Positions 37,147-45,295 of a DNA stretch of 64,000 nt are shown here, one piece after another. A model generated the notes under the pieces. That model saw nothing but the letters and a program-made list of their open reading frames with translations, was not told the origin of the DNA and searched no databases. Source of the DNA: Microvirga antarctica. Its GTDB lineage: Bacteria > Pseudomonadota > Alphaproteobacteria > Rhizobiales > Beijerinckiaceae. The DNA is taken from assembly GCF_017921815.1 (NCBI RefSeq), contig NZ_JAGEMM010000003.1, positions 310,001 to 374,000 on the forward strand. The letters are read 5' to 3'. Position numbers and translations under genes: made by a program. How positions within the stretch are numbered: position 1 is the first letter of the stretch; every line of letters starts with the position of its first letter.

Positions 37147-37914
37147 ATGAACAACGACAACGTCGAGGCTGTCCACACGTCCGACACCACCGATCAATGG
37201 GCGCTCTTCCTCGATTTCGACGGCACCCTTGTGGATATTGTCGAGCGTCCGGACGACGTCCTTGTCGATCCCGCCCTTCCAGAGGCGCTTGCGCGCCTGC
37301 GAGACCGGCTCGGTGGCGCGCTTGCCATCATCAGCGGGCGTCCGATCGCGTTCCTGGATGGGCATCTGGGCGGCGGGAAGTTCGACGCGGCTGGCCTCCA
37401 CGGCCTCGAGCATCGCATCGGCAACGACCTCTACCTGTGCCAGGCAGAGGATCATCCGGCCTTGCGCCCGATCGTCGCCCGTCTCCACGCCATCATCGCC
37501 GACAAGCCCGGCCTGCTGATCGAGGACAAAGGCTGTTCGGTTGCGCTCCATTGGCGTCAGGCGCCGCTGGAAAAGGACTTTTGCCTGGCCACCGCCCATG
37601 CGGCCCTTGAATCGCTCGGGCCGGATTATCGCGTCCAGTTCGGCAAGGCGGTTGCCGAAATCCTTCCCTCGGCGGCCGGCAAGGGCAAGGTGATCGACTC
37701 CTTCCTGCTCGAGCCTCCCTATCGCGGCCGCCGCGCCATCTTCGTGGGTGACGACCTCACGGACGAGAACGGTTTCAAGGCCGTCAATGCCCAAGGCGGC
37801 GTCTCCGTGCGGATCGGGCCGGGCGAGACGGTCGCCCAGCATCGGGTGGGAACGCCCGCGGACCTAAGGCATTCCCTCATCACATGGGCCGCAGGCGGCC
37901 CCCCTCCCTTCTGA
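37147..37914 (+). CDS. otsB: Trehalose-6-phosphate phosphatase
   Basis: 255 residues from ATG 37147 (MNNDNVEAVHTSDTTDQWAL); the frame is open upstream but the extra part is unlike the family. HAD-type phosphatase that removes phosphate from trehalose-6-phosphate. Motif I is LFLDFDGTLVDIV at about residues 20-32, motif II IISGRP near 65, and motif IV FVGDDLTDENGF near 198. It is followed after 17 bases by a GH15 hydrolase and then glk; the partner synthase otsA is not in the window. Confidence 0.94.
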   Translation: MNNDNVEAVHTSDTTDQWALFLDFDGTLVDIVERPDDVLVDPALPEALARLRDRLGGALAIISGRPIAFLDGHLGGGKFDAAGLHGLEHRIGNDLYLCQAEDHPALRPIVARLHAIIADKPGLLIEDKGCSVALHWRQAPLEKDFCLATAHAALESLGPDYRVQFGKAVAEILPSAAGKGKVIDSFLLEPPYRGRRAIFVGDDLTDENGFKAVNAQGGVSVRIGPGETVAQHRVGTPADLRHSLITWAAGGPPPF

Positions 37915-37931
37915 ATGGAATATCGTCCCCT

Positions 37932-39740
37932 ATGAGCTCCCTCGACCTTGCCGTCATCGGCAATTGCATGATCGCGGCCCTCGTGGACCGACGGGCGCAG
38001 ATCGTCTGGAGCTGCTTCCCGCGCTTCGACGGCGACCCGGTCTTTTCGGCGCTGCTGGACGGGCTTGAGGAGAAATCCGACGCGGACCAGCGCGGCATCT
38101 TCGCCATCGACATGGTGGGCATGGAAACCTGCGAGCAGACCTATCTCGAGAACACCGCCGTGCTGGTGTCGACCATGACGGATACGTTCGGCAACATTCT
38201 CGAGATCACGGATTTTGCGCCGCGGTTCAAGCATCTCGATCGCACCTTTCGGCCGCCTCAACTCGTCCGCCGGGTCCGCCCGCTCAAGGGGAGGCCCCGG
38301 ATCCGGGTGCGGTTGCGGCCGCATTATGATTGGGGATCGCAGCAGCCCACGACGACGCGGGGGAGCAATCACCTGCGCTTTGTCGGGCCGCACCATTCCC
38401 TGCGCCTGACAACCGACGCCCCCATCACGTATGTGGCCCAGGAGCGGCCCTTCGTGGTCGACAGGCCGATGTCGTTCTTCTTCGGCGAGGACGAGCCCCT
38501 GCGCTCGGAGGTCGATTCCACGGCGCGCGAATTCCTCGACGCCACGGTCGGTTTCTGGCGTGACTGGGTCCGGGCGCTGTCGATTCCCTTCGAATGGCAG
38601 GAAGCTGTCATCCGGGCGGCCATCACGCTGAAACTCTGCAATTTCGAGGAGACGGGCGCCATCGTGGCGGCGTTGACCACTTCCGTTCCGGAGGCTCCCC
38701 ACACGCAGCGCAACTGGGATTACCGGTTCTGCTGGCTGCGGGACGCCTACTTCGTCATCCAGGCGCTCAACCGCCTGGGCACGACCCGCACCATGGAGGA
38801 CTACCTCACCTACATCACCAACATCGTCGACGATGCGGATGCCAATCCCGACCAGAAGGATATGCCGCCGCTTTTCAGCATTACGCGCTCGCCCGATTTG
38901 GAAGAACGCCAGGCCGAGTCGCTCGCCGGATACCGCGGCATGGGTCCGGTGCGTGTGGGCAACGCCGCCTACACGCAGATACAAAACGATGCCTATGGCA
39001 GCATCGTGCTGGCCTCCACTCATGCCTTCCTCGACCGGCGGCTGATCCGCCCCGGCAATGAATCGTTGTTCGAGCATCTCGAGACGCTGGGGCGCCGGGC
39101 CGTCGAGGTGTTCGACCAGCCGGATGCCGGGCCGTGGGAATTGCGCACCAAAGCCGCCGTCCACACGTTCCCCAGCGTGATGTGCTGGGCGGCCTGCGAC
39201 CGGCTCGACAAGATCGCCCAATCCATGAACCGGCCGGACCGTGCCCAGTTCTGGCGCAGCCAGGCCGACCGGATGCATGCGGTGATCGACAAGCGGGCCT
39301 ACAACGCCGAAACCGGAACCTTCGTGTCGTCGTTCGAGGGCAAGGACCTCGACGCCACCCTGCTGCTGCTCGCCGAAATCGATTTCGTCTCTCCGGAAGA
39401 TTCACGCTTTATCGCGACAGTCGATGCGGTGGGCGCCAAGCTCAGGCGGGGCGATCTGCTGTTGCGCTACGATGTCGAAGACGATTTCGGGAAGATGCAC
39501 ACGGCCTTCATGATCTGCGGCTTCTGGTATGTGGATGCGCTGAACGCCATCGGCCGCAAACAGGAGGCGCGCGAATTGTTCGAGCGGATCCTGAAACTCC
39601 GAAACTCCTTCGGGTTGTTTTCGGAAGATGCGGACTTCACGACCGGCGAGTTATGGGGCAATTTCCCGCAGACCTACTCGATGGTGGGTCTCATCAATTC
39701 TGCCGTACGCCTGAGCCGCAGCTGGGAAAAGGCCTTCTGA
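37932..39740 (+). CDS. Glycoside hydrolase family 15 (trehalase or glucoamylase-like)
   Basis: 602 residues from ATG 37932 (MSSLDLAVIGNCMIAALVDR). The N-terminal beta-sandwich is followed by an (alpha/alpha)6 barrel with RNWDYRFCWLRDAY near residue 262 and RVGNAAYTQIQNDAYGSIVL near 345, both GH15 signatures. GH15 members next to otsB in rhizobia and actinobacteria are often trehalases, but others degrade starch or glucan oligomers. It is cytoplasmic (no signal peptide). Lying between otsB and glucokinase, it fits a trehalose-to-glucose step. Substrate is inferred from context. Confidence 0.86.
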   Translation: MSSLDLAVIGNCMIAALVDRRAQIVWSCFPRFDGDPVFSALLDGLEEKSDADQRGIFAIDMVGMETCEQTYLENTAVLVSTMTDTFGNILEITDFAPRFKHLDRTFRPPQLVRRVRPLKGRPRIRVRLRPHYDWGSQQPTTTRGSNHLRFVGPHHSLRLTTDAPITYVAQERPFVVDRPMSFFFGEDEPLRSEVDSTAREFLDATVGFWRDWVRALSIPFEWQEAVIRAAITLKLCNFEETGAIVAALTTSVPEAPHTQRNWDYRFCWLRDAYFVIQALNRLGTTRTMEDYLTYITNIVDDADANPDQKDMPPLFSITRSPDLEERQAESLAGYRGMGPVRVGNAAYTQIQNDAYGSIVLASTHAFLDRRLIRPGNESLFEHLETLGRRAVEVFDQPDAGPWELRTKAAVHTFPSVMCWAACDRLDKIAQSMNRPDRAQFWRSQADRMHAVIDKRAYNAETGTFVSSFEGKDLDATLLLLAEIDFVSPEDSRFIATVDAVGAKLRRGDLLLRYDVEDDFGKMHTAFMICGFWYVDALNAIGRKQEARELFERILKLRNSFGLFSEDADFTTGELWGNFPQTYSMVGLINSAVRLSRSWEKAF

Positions 39741-39784
39741 TCCTTGAGCACGGCTTCCAAGAGCAGAAAGGTCGACGAGGTTTG

Positions 39785-40783
39785 ATGTACGCGTTCCCCG
39801 TCCTGCTGGGCGATATCGGCGGCACCAATGCGCGCTTTGCGGTGTTGCCGGCGCCAGGTGCGCCGATCCGGTTCCTGCCCCGCACGCTCACCGCCCACAC
39901 GCCCGATCCCGTCGGCGCCATCGCCCAGGCTTTGAGCGGCTATGCGGGCGAGAGGCCCCGCTCGGCGATGATCGCGGTAGCGACGCGCGTCGACAAGCCG
40001 GTGATCCGCCTGACCAACGCCCACTGGACGATCGATGCCGAGGCGATCGGGAAGGCGCTGGGTCTGGAGCGCGTCACCCTGGTCAATGATTACACGCCGG
40101 TCGCCGCCTCGGTGACCGTCCTCAGCGCCAATGATGGTGATCTGGTCGGACTCGGTGGTGGCGGGCCGGTCGGTCAGGGGACACGCGTGGTCCTTGGTCC
40201 GGGAACGGGGTTCGGGGCGGCCGCGCTGGTGCCCGTCGGGGACAGGCTTGCGATTCTCGCGACAGAAGCCGGACACGTGGAATTCGGGCCGGTCGCCGAG
40301 GGTGAGGCCGATATCTGGCCGCATCTCGAGCGGGTGGGTGGCCGAATCACCGCCGAAGTCGTGCTGTCCGGGCCTGGGCTTTTCCGGATCTCGCGGGCGC
40401 TTGCGGCATCGCGCGGGGAGACCTGCCCCTTCACCATTCCCAACGATGTCCTGGCGGCGGCCGCTGACGGCAGCGCTCTCGCCCGTGACAGTCTCGCCAT
40501 GTTTGCCCGCTGGCTGGGCCGGTTCGCAGGCGATCTTGCGCTGACCTTCGAGGCCTCCGGCGGGGTTTTCATTGCCGGGGGCATCGCCCCCAGAATGGTC
40601 GATGTCCTGGCCGGCGGGGGCTTTCGCGATGCCTTCGACCGCAAGGCGCCGCACGATGCCTGGGCCCGCACGGTGCCGGCTTTCGTGATCGTCAATCCGC
40701 AACCCGCGATCCACGGGCTGGCGGCTCTGGTCACCGACCCGGACCGGTTCGTCTTCGGCTCACAGGGCTGGCAGCGGCCTTGA
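39785..40783 (+). CDS. glk: Glucokinase
   Basis: 332 residues from ATG 39785 (MYAFPVLLGDIGGTNARFAV). Phosphate-1 loop LGDIGGTNARF, catalytic LVNDYTPVAA with Asp near residue 103, GPGTGFGAA and EAGHVEFGP are the bacterial Glk (ROK-independent) signatures. It phosphorylates glucose to glucose-6-phosphate with ATP. Placed 44 bases after the GH15 gene, it would take up the glucose set free there. The Gly-rich GLGGGGPVGQG between Asp and the phosphate loop is slightly longer than usual. Confidence 0.92.
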   Translation: MYAFPVLLGDIGGTNARFAVLPAPGAPIRFLPRTLTAHTPDPVGAIAQALSGYAGERPRSAMIAVATRVDKPVIRLTNAHWTIDAEAIGKALGLERVTLVNDYTPVAASVTVLSANDGDLVGLGGGGPVGQGTRVVLGPGTGFGAAALVPVGDRLAILATEAGHVEFGPVAEGEADIWPHLERVGGRITAEVVLSGPGLFRISRALAASRGETCPFTIPNDVLAAAADGSALARDSLAMFARWLGRFAGDLALTFEASGGVFIAGGIAPRMVDVLAGGGFRDAFDRKAPHDAWARTVPAFVIVNPQPAIHGLAALVTDPDRFVFGSQGWQRP

Positions 40784-40814
40784 GCCTTTGCGCCCGAGGG
40801 GGTATGGCCGGGCC

Positions 40815-41930
40815 ATGAAAACCGAACAGATCGCGCTTGCTCCGCTCGCCCCCGGCAGCCACCTCTCCCTTACCGTCCACCGCTTCGGCAAGCCCGGAGC
40901 GCGGCCCCGGGTCTATGTCCAGGCGGCCCTCCACGCGGATGAGATCCCCGGGATGATCGCCGCCCATCACCTGCGCGGGCAGCTGGAGGCGCTGGAAGCG
41001 GAGGGCCGGATTGCCGGCGAGATCGTGCTGGTGCCGTCGGCCAATCCGATCGGACTGTCTCAGAAGCTCCTCGGGCAACCGGTCGGCCGCTTCGATCTGG
41101 CGAATGGTGCGAATTTTAACCGTGGCTACCCGAATGTCGTTGCGGCAGCCGGAAACCGCGTGGAAACGGCGCTGACGGCGGATCCTCAGGCCAATGTCCG
41201 CCTGGTGCGCCAGGCGCTTCTCGACGAACTCGCCGGCTGGAAAACCCACAATCCCGCCGATGTGCTGAAGAAGACCCTGCTCGCGCTCGCCATCGATGCC
41301 GATTACGTCCTCGATCTTCATTGCGATGCCGAGGCTGTCGTCCATCTCTACACCCACACGCGCTCGGCCGAGGCGCTCGGTCCGCTCTCCGCGTTGCTGG
41401 GCGCGCGCGCTGTTCTGGTGGCCGAAGTCTCAGGCGACGACCCCTTCGACGAGGCCTGCAGCCGTCCCTGGGCGGAGTTGGCCGATCGTTTCCCGGATCG
41501 GCCGATCCCGATGGCCTGCCACGCGACGACGTTGGAATTCCGAGGCGAAGCGGATGTGAGCGACGATTGGGGGAGCGCCGATGCGGCAGCGCTCGTGGCC
41601 TTCATGACCCTGTGCGGCGCGATTGCCGGCGAGAAGCCGGCGATCCCGGACGCCTTGTGCGACCCCACGCCGCTGGCGGGGACCGAGCCGGTCGTCGCAC
41701 CGTCCTCCGGCATGGTGCTGTTCCGGAAAGACGTCGGGGACGTCGTGATGGCCGGCGACGTCGTTGCCCACATCATCGACCCCCTCACCGGCGTTTCGGT
41801 CGAGGCCCGCGCGGCCACGGACGGTGTGCTGTTCGCGCGCATTCTGCTGCGCTTTGCAACCGGGGGACAGCGGATCGCCAAGGTGGCGGGCCGGTCCGCG
41901 ACCCGCACGGGCAATCTGCTCGGCGCATAG
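40815..41930 (+). CDS. Succinylglutamate desuccinylase/aspartoacylase family protein
   Basis: 371 residues from ATG 40815 (MKTEQIALAPLAPGSHLSL). A zinc carboxypeptidase-like fold with the metal motif HADEIPG (His...Glu) near residue 42 and LHCDAEAVVHLYTH near 166. The C-terminal domain (GMVLFRKDVGDVVMAGDVVA) resembles a lipoyl-like beta-barrel. Members deacylate N-acyl amino acids or related compounds. The exact substrate is unknown. It is the last gene of the otsB-GH15-glk strand run, 31 bases after glk, and a symmetric hairpin follows it. Confidence 0.8.
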   Translation: MKTEQIALAPLAPGSHLSLTVHRFGKPGARPRVYVQAALHADEIPGMIAAHHLRGQLEALEAEGRIAGEIVLVPSANPIGLSQKLLGQPVGRFDLANGANFNRGYPNVVAAAGNRVETALTADPQANVRLVRQALLDELAGWKTHNPADVLKKTLLALAIDADYVLDLHCDAEAVVHLYTHTRSAEALGPLSALLGARAVLVAEVSGDDPFDEACSRPWAELADRFPDRPIPMACHATTLEFRGEADVSDDWGSADAAALVAFMTLCGAIAGEKPAIPDALCDPTPLAGTEPVVAPSSGMVLFRKDVGDVVMAGDVVAHIIDPLTGVSVEARAATDGVLFARILLRFATGGQRIAKVAGRSATRTGNLLGA

Positions 41931-41933
41931 GCC

Positions 41934-41968
41934 AAAAAAGAAAGGCTGCCCGCGAGGGACAGCCTTTC
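41934..41968 (-). terminator. Terminator of the minus-strand small-ORF unit (possibly bidirectional)
   Basis: Nine-base-pair stem GAAAGGCTG / CAGCCTTTC (41940-41948 and 41960-41968), followed on the minus strand by six U (41934-41939), a strong minus-strand terminator. On the plus strand it lies just after the desuccinylase-like gene but lacks a good U-run there. Its best-defined polarity shows that something is transcribed leftward from upstream of 42100. Confidence 0.8.
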
Positions 41969-42014
41969 CATTGTCGTTGGTCCGCGGTCCGGTCAGGACC
42001 GCGCCTTTTGTGCG

Positions 42015-42089
42015 TTACGCACGGATCTCGGCAGAGGCCAGGATCAAGGTCACGGAAACCGGGGACCGCAGGGTATGACAATGAGACAC
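42015..42089 (-). CDS. 24-codon small ORF behind an extreme Shine-Dalgarno sequence
   Basis: GTG start at 42087-42089, stop TAA 42015-42017, encoding MSHCHTLRSPVS ... ASAEIRA (24 residues). The ribosome site AAGGAGGTGATC (42092-42103) is complementary to the 3' end of 16S rRNA over 12 bases, with GGAGG 7 bases from the GTG, far stronger than other sites in the window. The stop codon sits in the loop of a small hairpin (GTGCG-TAA-CGCAC). A 7-bp hairpin (41984-42002) and a terminator (41934-41968) follow. The peptide has a His-Cys-His cluster and a short hydrophobic VSVTLILA stretch. I do not recognise the product. It may be a leader peptide or a small protein of a short transcript opposite prfC. 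Confidence 0.6.
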   Translation of the reverse strand: MSHCHTLRSPVSVTLILASAEIRA

Positions 42090-42093
42090 TTGA

Positions 42094-42225
42094 TCACCTC
42101 CTTTTCGTTGTTGACGGGGAACACCAATATGGGTTGAAAGCCCGGGCGACGTAAAGGGGCCGCACTGCGGCGTGTTGCCCTTGCCGCAAGAGTCTGATTT
42201 TGGTGCCGGGAGCCTTGTCTTCCAC
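42094..42225 (-). CDS. Possible short ORF coupled to the 24-codon ORF
   Basis: An open frame of 43 residues (GTG 42225, VEDKAPGTKIRLL at the N-terminus, ending SPSTTKRR) stops with a TGA that lies inside the ribosome site of the following ORF, so the two would be translationally coupled. No convincing SD precedes this GTG. A different ATG at 42254 with GGAGG upstream would give only a six-codon peptide (MKKGAA) before a stop. In the -1 frame from there the reading continues into the 43-residue frame. No family recognised; existence is uncertain. Confidence 0.25.
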   Translation of the reverse strand: MEDKAPGTKIRLLRQGQHAAVRPLYVARAFNPYWCSPSTTKRR

Positions 42226-42337
42226 GACGTCGATCAGGCAGCGCCCTTTTTCATCGCATGACCCTCCGGCAAAGGGGATCGACCGCGCCGGACCATGCTT
42301 CAAACCTGGCTCCCATAGCCCGGGGAACAGACCGCAC

Positions 42338-43921
42338 ATGACCGATCTTCCGGCTCCCGTGAGCCGCCGCCGCACCTTTGCGATCATCTCTCACCCGGAC
42401 GCGGGCAAGACCACGCTGACCGAGAAGCTGCTCCTGTTCGGCGGCGCGATCCAGCTCGCCGGCGAGGTCAAGGCCAAGAAGAACCGCGTCTCGACCCGGT
42501 CGGACTGGATGGGCATCGAGCGCGACCGCGGCATTTCGGTCGTGACCTCGGTCATGACCTTCGAATATGGCGGTTGCGTCTTCAACCTGCTCGACACGCC
42601 GGGCCACGAAGACTTTTCCGAGGATACCTACCGGACCCTGACCGCGGTCGATTCCGCCATCATGGTCATCGACGCCGCCAAGGGCATCGAAGCGCGCACC
42701 CGCAAGCTCTTCGAAGTCTGCCGGATGCGCGACATCCCCATCGTGACCTTCATCAACAAGATGGACCGCGAGGCGCGAAGCCCGTTCGACATTCTCGACG
42801 AGATCGAGAAGACCCTGGCGCTCGACACCGCACCGGTCACCTGGCCGATCAGCCAGGGCCGCAGTTTTGCCGGCACCTACGATCTGCGCCGCAATCTGGT
42901 GCGCCGCATCGATACGGACGAAGAGCCGGTCACCGTGTCGGGGCCGACCGACCCCTTCGTGACTGCGCTGCTGCCGCCCGAGGAGGTCGACGCCTGGCAG
43001 GACGAGGTGTCTCTGGCGCAGGAGGCCTGCAAGCCTTTCGACCTGGAGGCCTTCCGCGAGGGTCACCTGACGCCGGTGTTTTTCGGCAGCGCGCTGCGCA
43101 ATTTCGGCGTGCGCGATCTCATCGACGCCATGGCGGCCTTCGCGCCGCCGCCCCGGGGGCAGGATTCCGACAAGCGATTGGTGGAGGCCGGCGAGCCGCG
43201 CATGACCGGCTTCGTGTTCAAGATCCAGGCCAATATGGACCCGAATCACCGGGACCGGATCGCCTTCATGCGGATCTGCTCGGGCAAGCTCAGCCGGGGC
43301 ATGAAGGCCAAGCTGGTGCGGACCGGCAAGCCCATGAGCCTCAACGCCCCGCAATTCTTCTTCGCCCAGGACCGGGCGATTGCCGACGAGGCCTGGGCCG
43401 GCGACGTGGTGGGCTTGCCCAATCATGGCACCCTGCGCATCGGCGACACGTTGACGGAGGGCGAGGATCTGGTGTTCCGCGGCGTGCCGAGCTTCGCGCC
43501 CGAATTGCTGCGCCGGATCAAGCTGCAGGATGCCATGAAGGCCAAGAAGCTCCGGGAAGCCCTGCAGCAGATGGCCGAGGAGGGCGTCGTCCAGCTCTTC
43601 GTCCCGCAGGACGGTTCGGGCGCGATTGTCGGCGTGGTCGGCGCGTTGCAGCTCGACGTGCTCAAGGAACGCCTGATGGGCGAATACGGCCTGCCGATCG
43701 ATTACGAGCCGACTCGCTTCACCATCTGCCGATGGATCGAGGCGGCCGACCGGATCGAGCTCGACCGGTTCATCGATTCGCATGTCTCGTCCATGGCACG
43801 CGATCTCGACGGCGCGCCTGTCTTCATGGCGGCAAACGGGTTCAACCTGCAATACGAGATGGACCGCGCCAAAGGCATCACGTTCTCGGACGTGAAGGAT
43901 TACCAAAAGAAAGCCGCCTGA
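42338..43921 (+). CDS. prfC: Peptide chain release factor 3
   Basis: 527 residues from ATG 42338 (MTDLPAPVSRRRTFAIISHP). GTPase that recycles RF1 and RF2 from the ribosome after peptide release. G1 is SHPDAGKTTLTEK at residues 18-30, G3 is DTPGHEDFSED near residue 86, and G4 is INKMD near 140. The RF3-specific C-terminal domain ends KGITFSDVKDYQKKAA. The upstream 407-base region contains the opposite-strand small-ORF unit; no strong plus-strand promoter was found in it. Confidence 0.95.
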   Translation: MTDLPAPVSRRRTFAIISHPDAGKTTLTEKLLLFGGAIQLAGEVKAKKNRVSTRSDWMGIERDRGISVVTSVMTFEYGGCVFNLLDTPGHEDFSEDTYRTLTAVDSAIMVIDAAKGIEARTRKLFEVCRMRDIPIVTFINKMDREARSPFDILDEIEKTLALDTAPVTWPISQGRSFAGTYDLRRNLVRRIDTDEEPVTVSGPTDPFVTALLPPEEVDAWQDEVSLAQEACKPFDLEAFREGHLTPVFFGSALRNFGVRDLIDAMAAFAPPPRGQDSDKRLVEAGEPRMTGFVFKIQANMDPNHRDRIAFMRICSGKLSRGMKAKLVRTGKPMSLNAPQFFFAQDRAIADEAWAGDVVGLPNHGTLRIGDTLTEGEDLVFRGVPSFAPELLRRIKLQDAMKAKKLREALQQMAEEGVVQLFVPQDGSGAIVGVVGALQLDVLKERLMGEYGLPIDYEPTRFTICRWIEAADRIELDRFIDSHVSSMARDLDGAPVFMAANGFNLQYEMDRAKGITFSDVKDYQKKAA

Positions 43922-43952
43922 GGGCCGCCACGGACACGAGGGATCACGGACA

Positions 43953-44315
43953 CTAGGGATGCGGTTCGGGAAAGCCGTGCCGGATGGTGAGGGCGCGCAG
44001 GATGGCGTCCTTGTCGGCAACGAAGCGGACGGACCCATTCTGCTCGGCCGGAACATCCGGCAGGGTCTCGGTTCCCAGCACCAGAAGGGGCAGGGACTGG
44101 TGGGACTCGCCCACAAGGGCGATCACGTCCGCCCGCGGGCGCGGCCATGCGACCCGAACCACCTCCAGCCTCGCCGCAAGATGCGGGAACGACGCCAGGA
44201 CTCCCTCCAGCAAGGCGCAATGCCAGCAATAGAAGCGCCTGCCCGGAAAGGCCGGGTCGGCAAATCCGGGCGTGAGCACGAACAAGCGATCCCGGAATGG
44301 AATTGGCATGGTCAT
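43953..44315 (-). CDS. DUF3088-family thioredoxin-fold protein
   Basis: 120 residues. LFVLTPGFADPAFPGRRFYC begins the family pattern and carries the CxxC-type pair CWHC at about residues 30-33, inside a small thioredoxin-like fold (LPLLVLGTETLPD). Proteins of this kind are thought to be involved in redox or metal handling, but no activity is established. The start overlaps the stop of the PfkB-family kinase by four bases (ATGA), so the two are co-translated. Confidence 0.75.
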   Translation of the reverse strand: MTMPIPFRDRLFVLTPGFADPAFPGRRFYCWHCALLEGVLASFPHLAARLEVVRVAWPRPRADVIALVGESHQSLPLLVLGTETLPDVPAEQNGSVRFVADKDAILRALTIRHGFPEPHP

Positions 44316-45214
44316 GCGGCCAGGCGACGTTCCGCAAAGCGCTGCTGCGTCTCCACGATATCGCCGAGCGTCGGCAGGCTGGCCTCGTTGCCGAGATGCT
44401 GGATCGCGTAGGCAGAGGCCGCGCGAGCGAAGAGGAAATGCTCGAGCCAGGGACGCTCGGGCCGCGCCATGGCCGAGTAGACATAGGCGCCGTGGAAAAT
44501 GTCGCCCGCCCCGTTGGTGTCGACCACTGCCCCTGCCGGCACGTTGAGCGCCGGCAGCACGCTTTCCATCCCGCTCTCGTCATACCAGAGCAGACCGCGC
44601 TCCCCCATGGTCACGCCGCCGATCCGGCAGCCCCGCCCTTTGAGATAGGCCAGCATCTCCTGCGGCGTCAGGTTCATCTGCTCGCACAGGCGTTCGGCCA
44701 CGATCGCCACGTCGATCAGCTCAAGCAGCTCATGGGTGTTGGACCGCAGCCCGCCACCGTCCAGCGAGGTCAGAATGCCGGAATCTCGGCAAATCTTGGC
44801 GTAGTGCATGGCCGCATCGGCCTGGTGCCCATCGAGATGGAGAGCCCGGCAACCGTCGATGTTCAGCGGTGGCACCGGGTGCAGATAATGGTCGTCGCGG
44901 CAGCGCACGATGGCGCGCTTGCCACCTTGGGGCATGATGAAGGAGAGCGAGGATTCCTTCACTTTGCGGTGATGGACCGAAATGCCGTATTTGGCCGCCA
45001 TGTCGATGAACATCCGGCCCAGCCAGTCGTCGGCGATGGATGTCAGGAGATCGGGGGCAATTCCAAGCTTGGCGCAGGCAAAGGCTGCCGTCACGGCGTT
45101 GCCGCCAAACGAGATCGCATAGTCGCGCGCGACCGTCTTCTCGTCTCCGGTGGGAATCTCGTCCGCCAGGAAGGTGACGTCGATATAGGTTTGGCCGACA
45201 AACAGGGCTTGCAT
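44312..45214 (-). CDS. PfkB/ribokinase-family carbohydrate kinase
   Basis: 300 residues. Typical PfkB features: the N-terminal substrate lid (QALFVGQTYIDVTFLADEIP), ISFGGNAVTAAFACAKLG near residue 34, and the anion-hole/catalytic DTNGAGDIFHGAY near residue 235, with the catalytic Asp in GAGD. It phosphorylates a sugar or related alcohol using ATP. The substrate cannot be deduced; the position next to the amino-sugar recycling genes makes a carbohydrate substrate likely. An 81-base gap separates it from the DUF4239-like gene. Confidence 0.84.
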   Translation of the reverse strand: MQALFVGQTYIDVTFLADEIPTGDEKTVARDYAISFGGNAVTAAFACAKLGIAPDLLTSIADDWLGRMFIDMAAKYGISVHHRKVKESSLSFIMPQGGKRAIVRCRDDHYLHPVPPLNIDGCRALHLDGHQADAAMHYAKICRDSGILTSLDGGGLRSNTHELLELIDVAIVAERLCEQMNLTPQEMLAYLKGRGCRIGGVTMGERGLLWYDESGMESVLPALNVPAGAVVDTNGAGDIFHGAYVYSAMARPERPWLEHFLFARAASAYAIQHLGNEASLPTLGDIVETQQRFAERRLAA

Positions 45215-45295
45215 CTGACTTTCAATCTCGGCGGCACGGGTAAGTCCGAAGTGTGGAGCAAGTTCGCACCCGCGCGCAACCCCGGACCGGTTCGC

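Noticed and set aside
42091-42103. TGATCACCTCCTT on the plus strand, like the 3' end of 16S rRNA
   Set aside because: Only about 14 bases match and nothing upstream resembles 16S rRNA; it is better read as the complement of an extreme ribosome site.
42234-42254. Programmed -1 frameshift at AAAAAGG into the 43-residue frame
   Set aside because: The site reads G AAA AAG rather than the strong A AAA AAG heptamer and no stimulating structure was seen; noted only as a possibility.
42251-44116. 621-residue minus-strand open frame
   Set aside because: Antisense to prfC; no recognisable domain.
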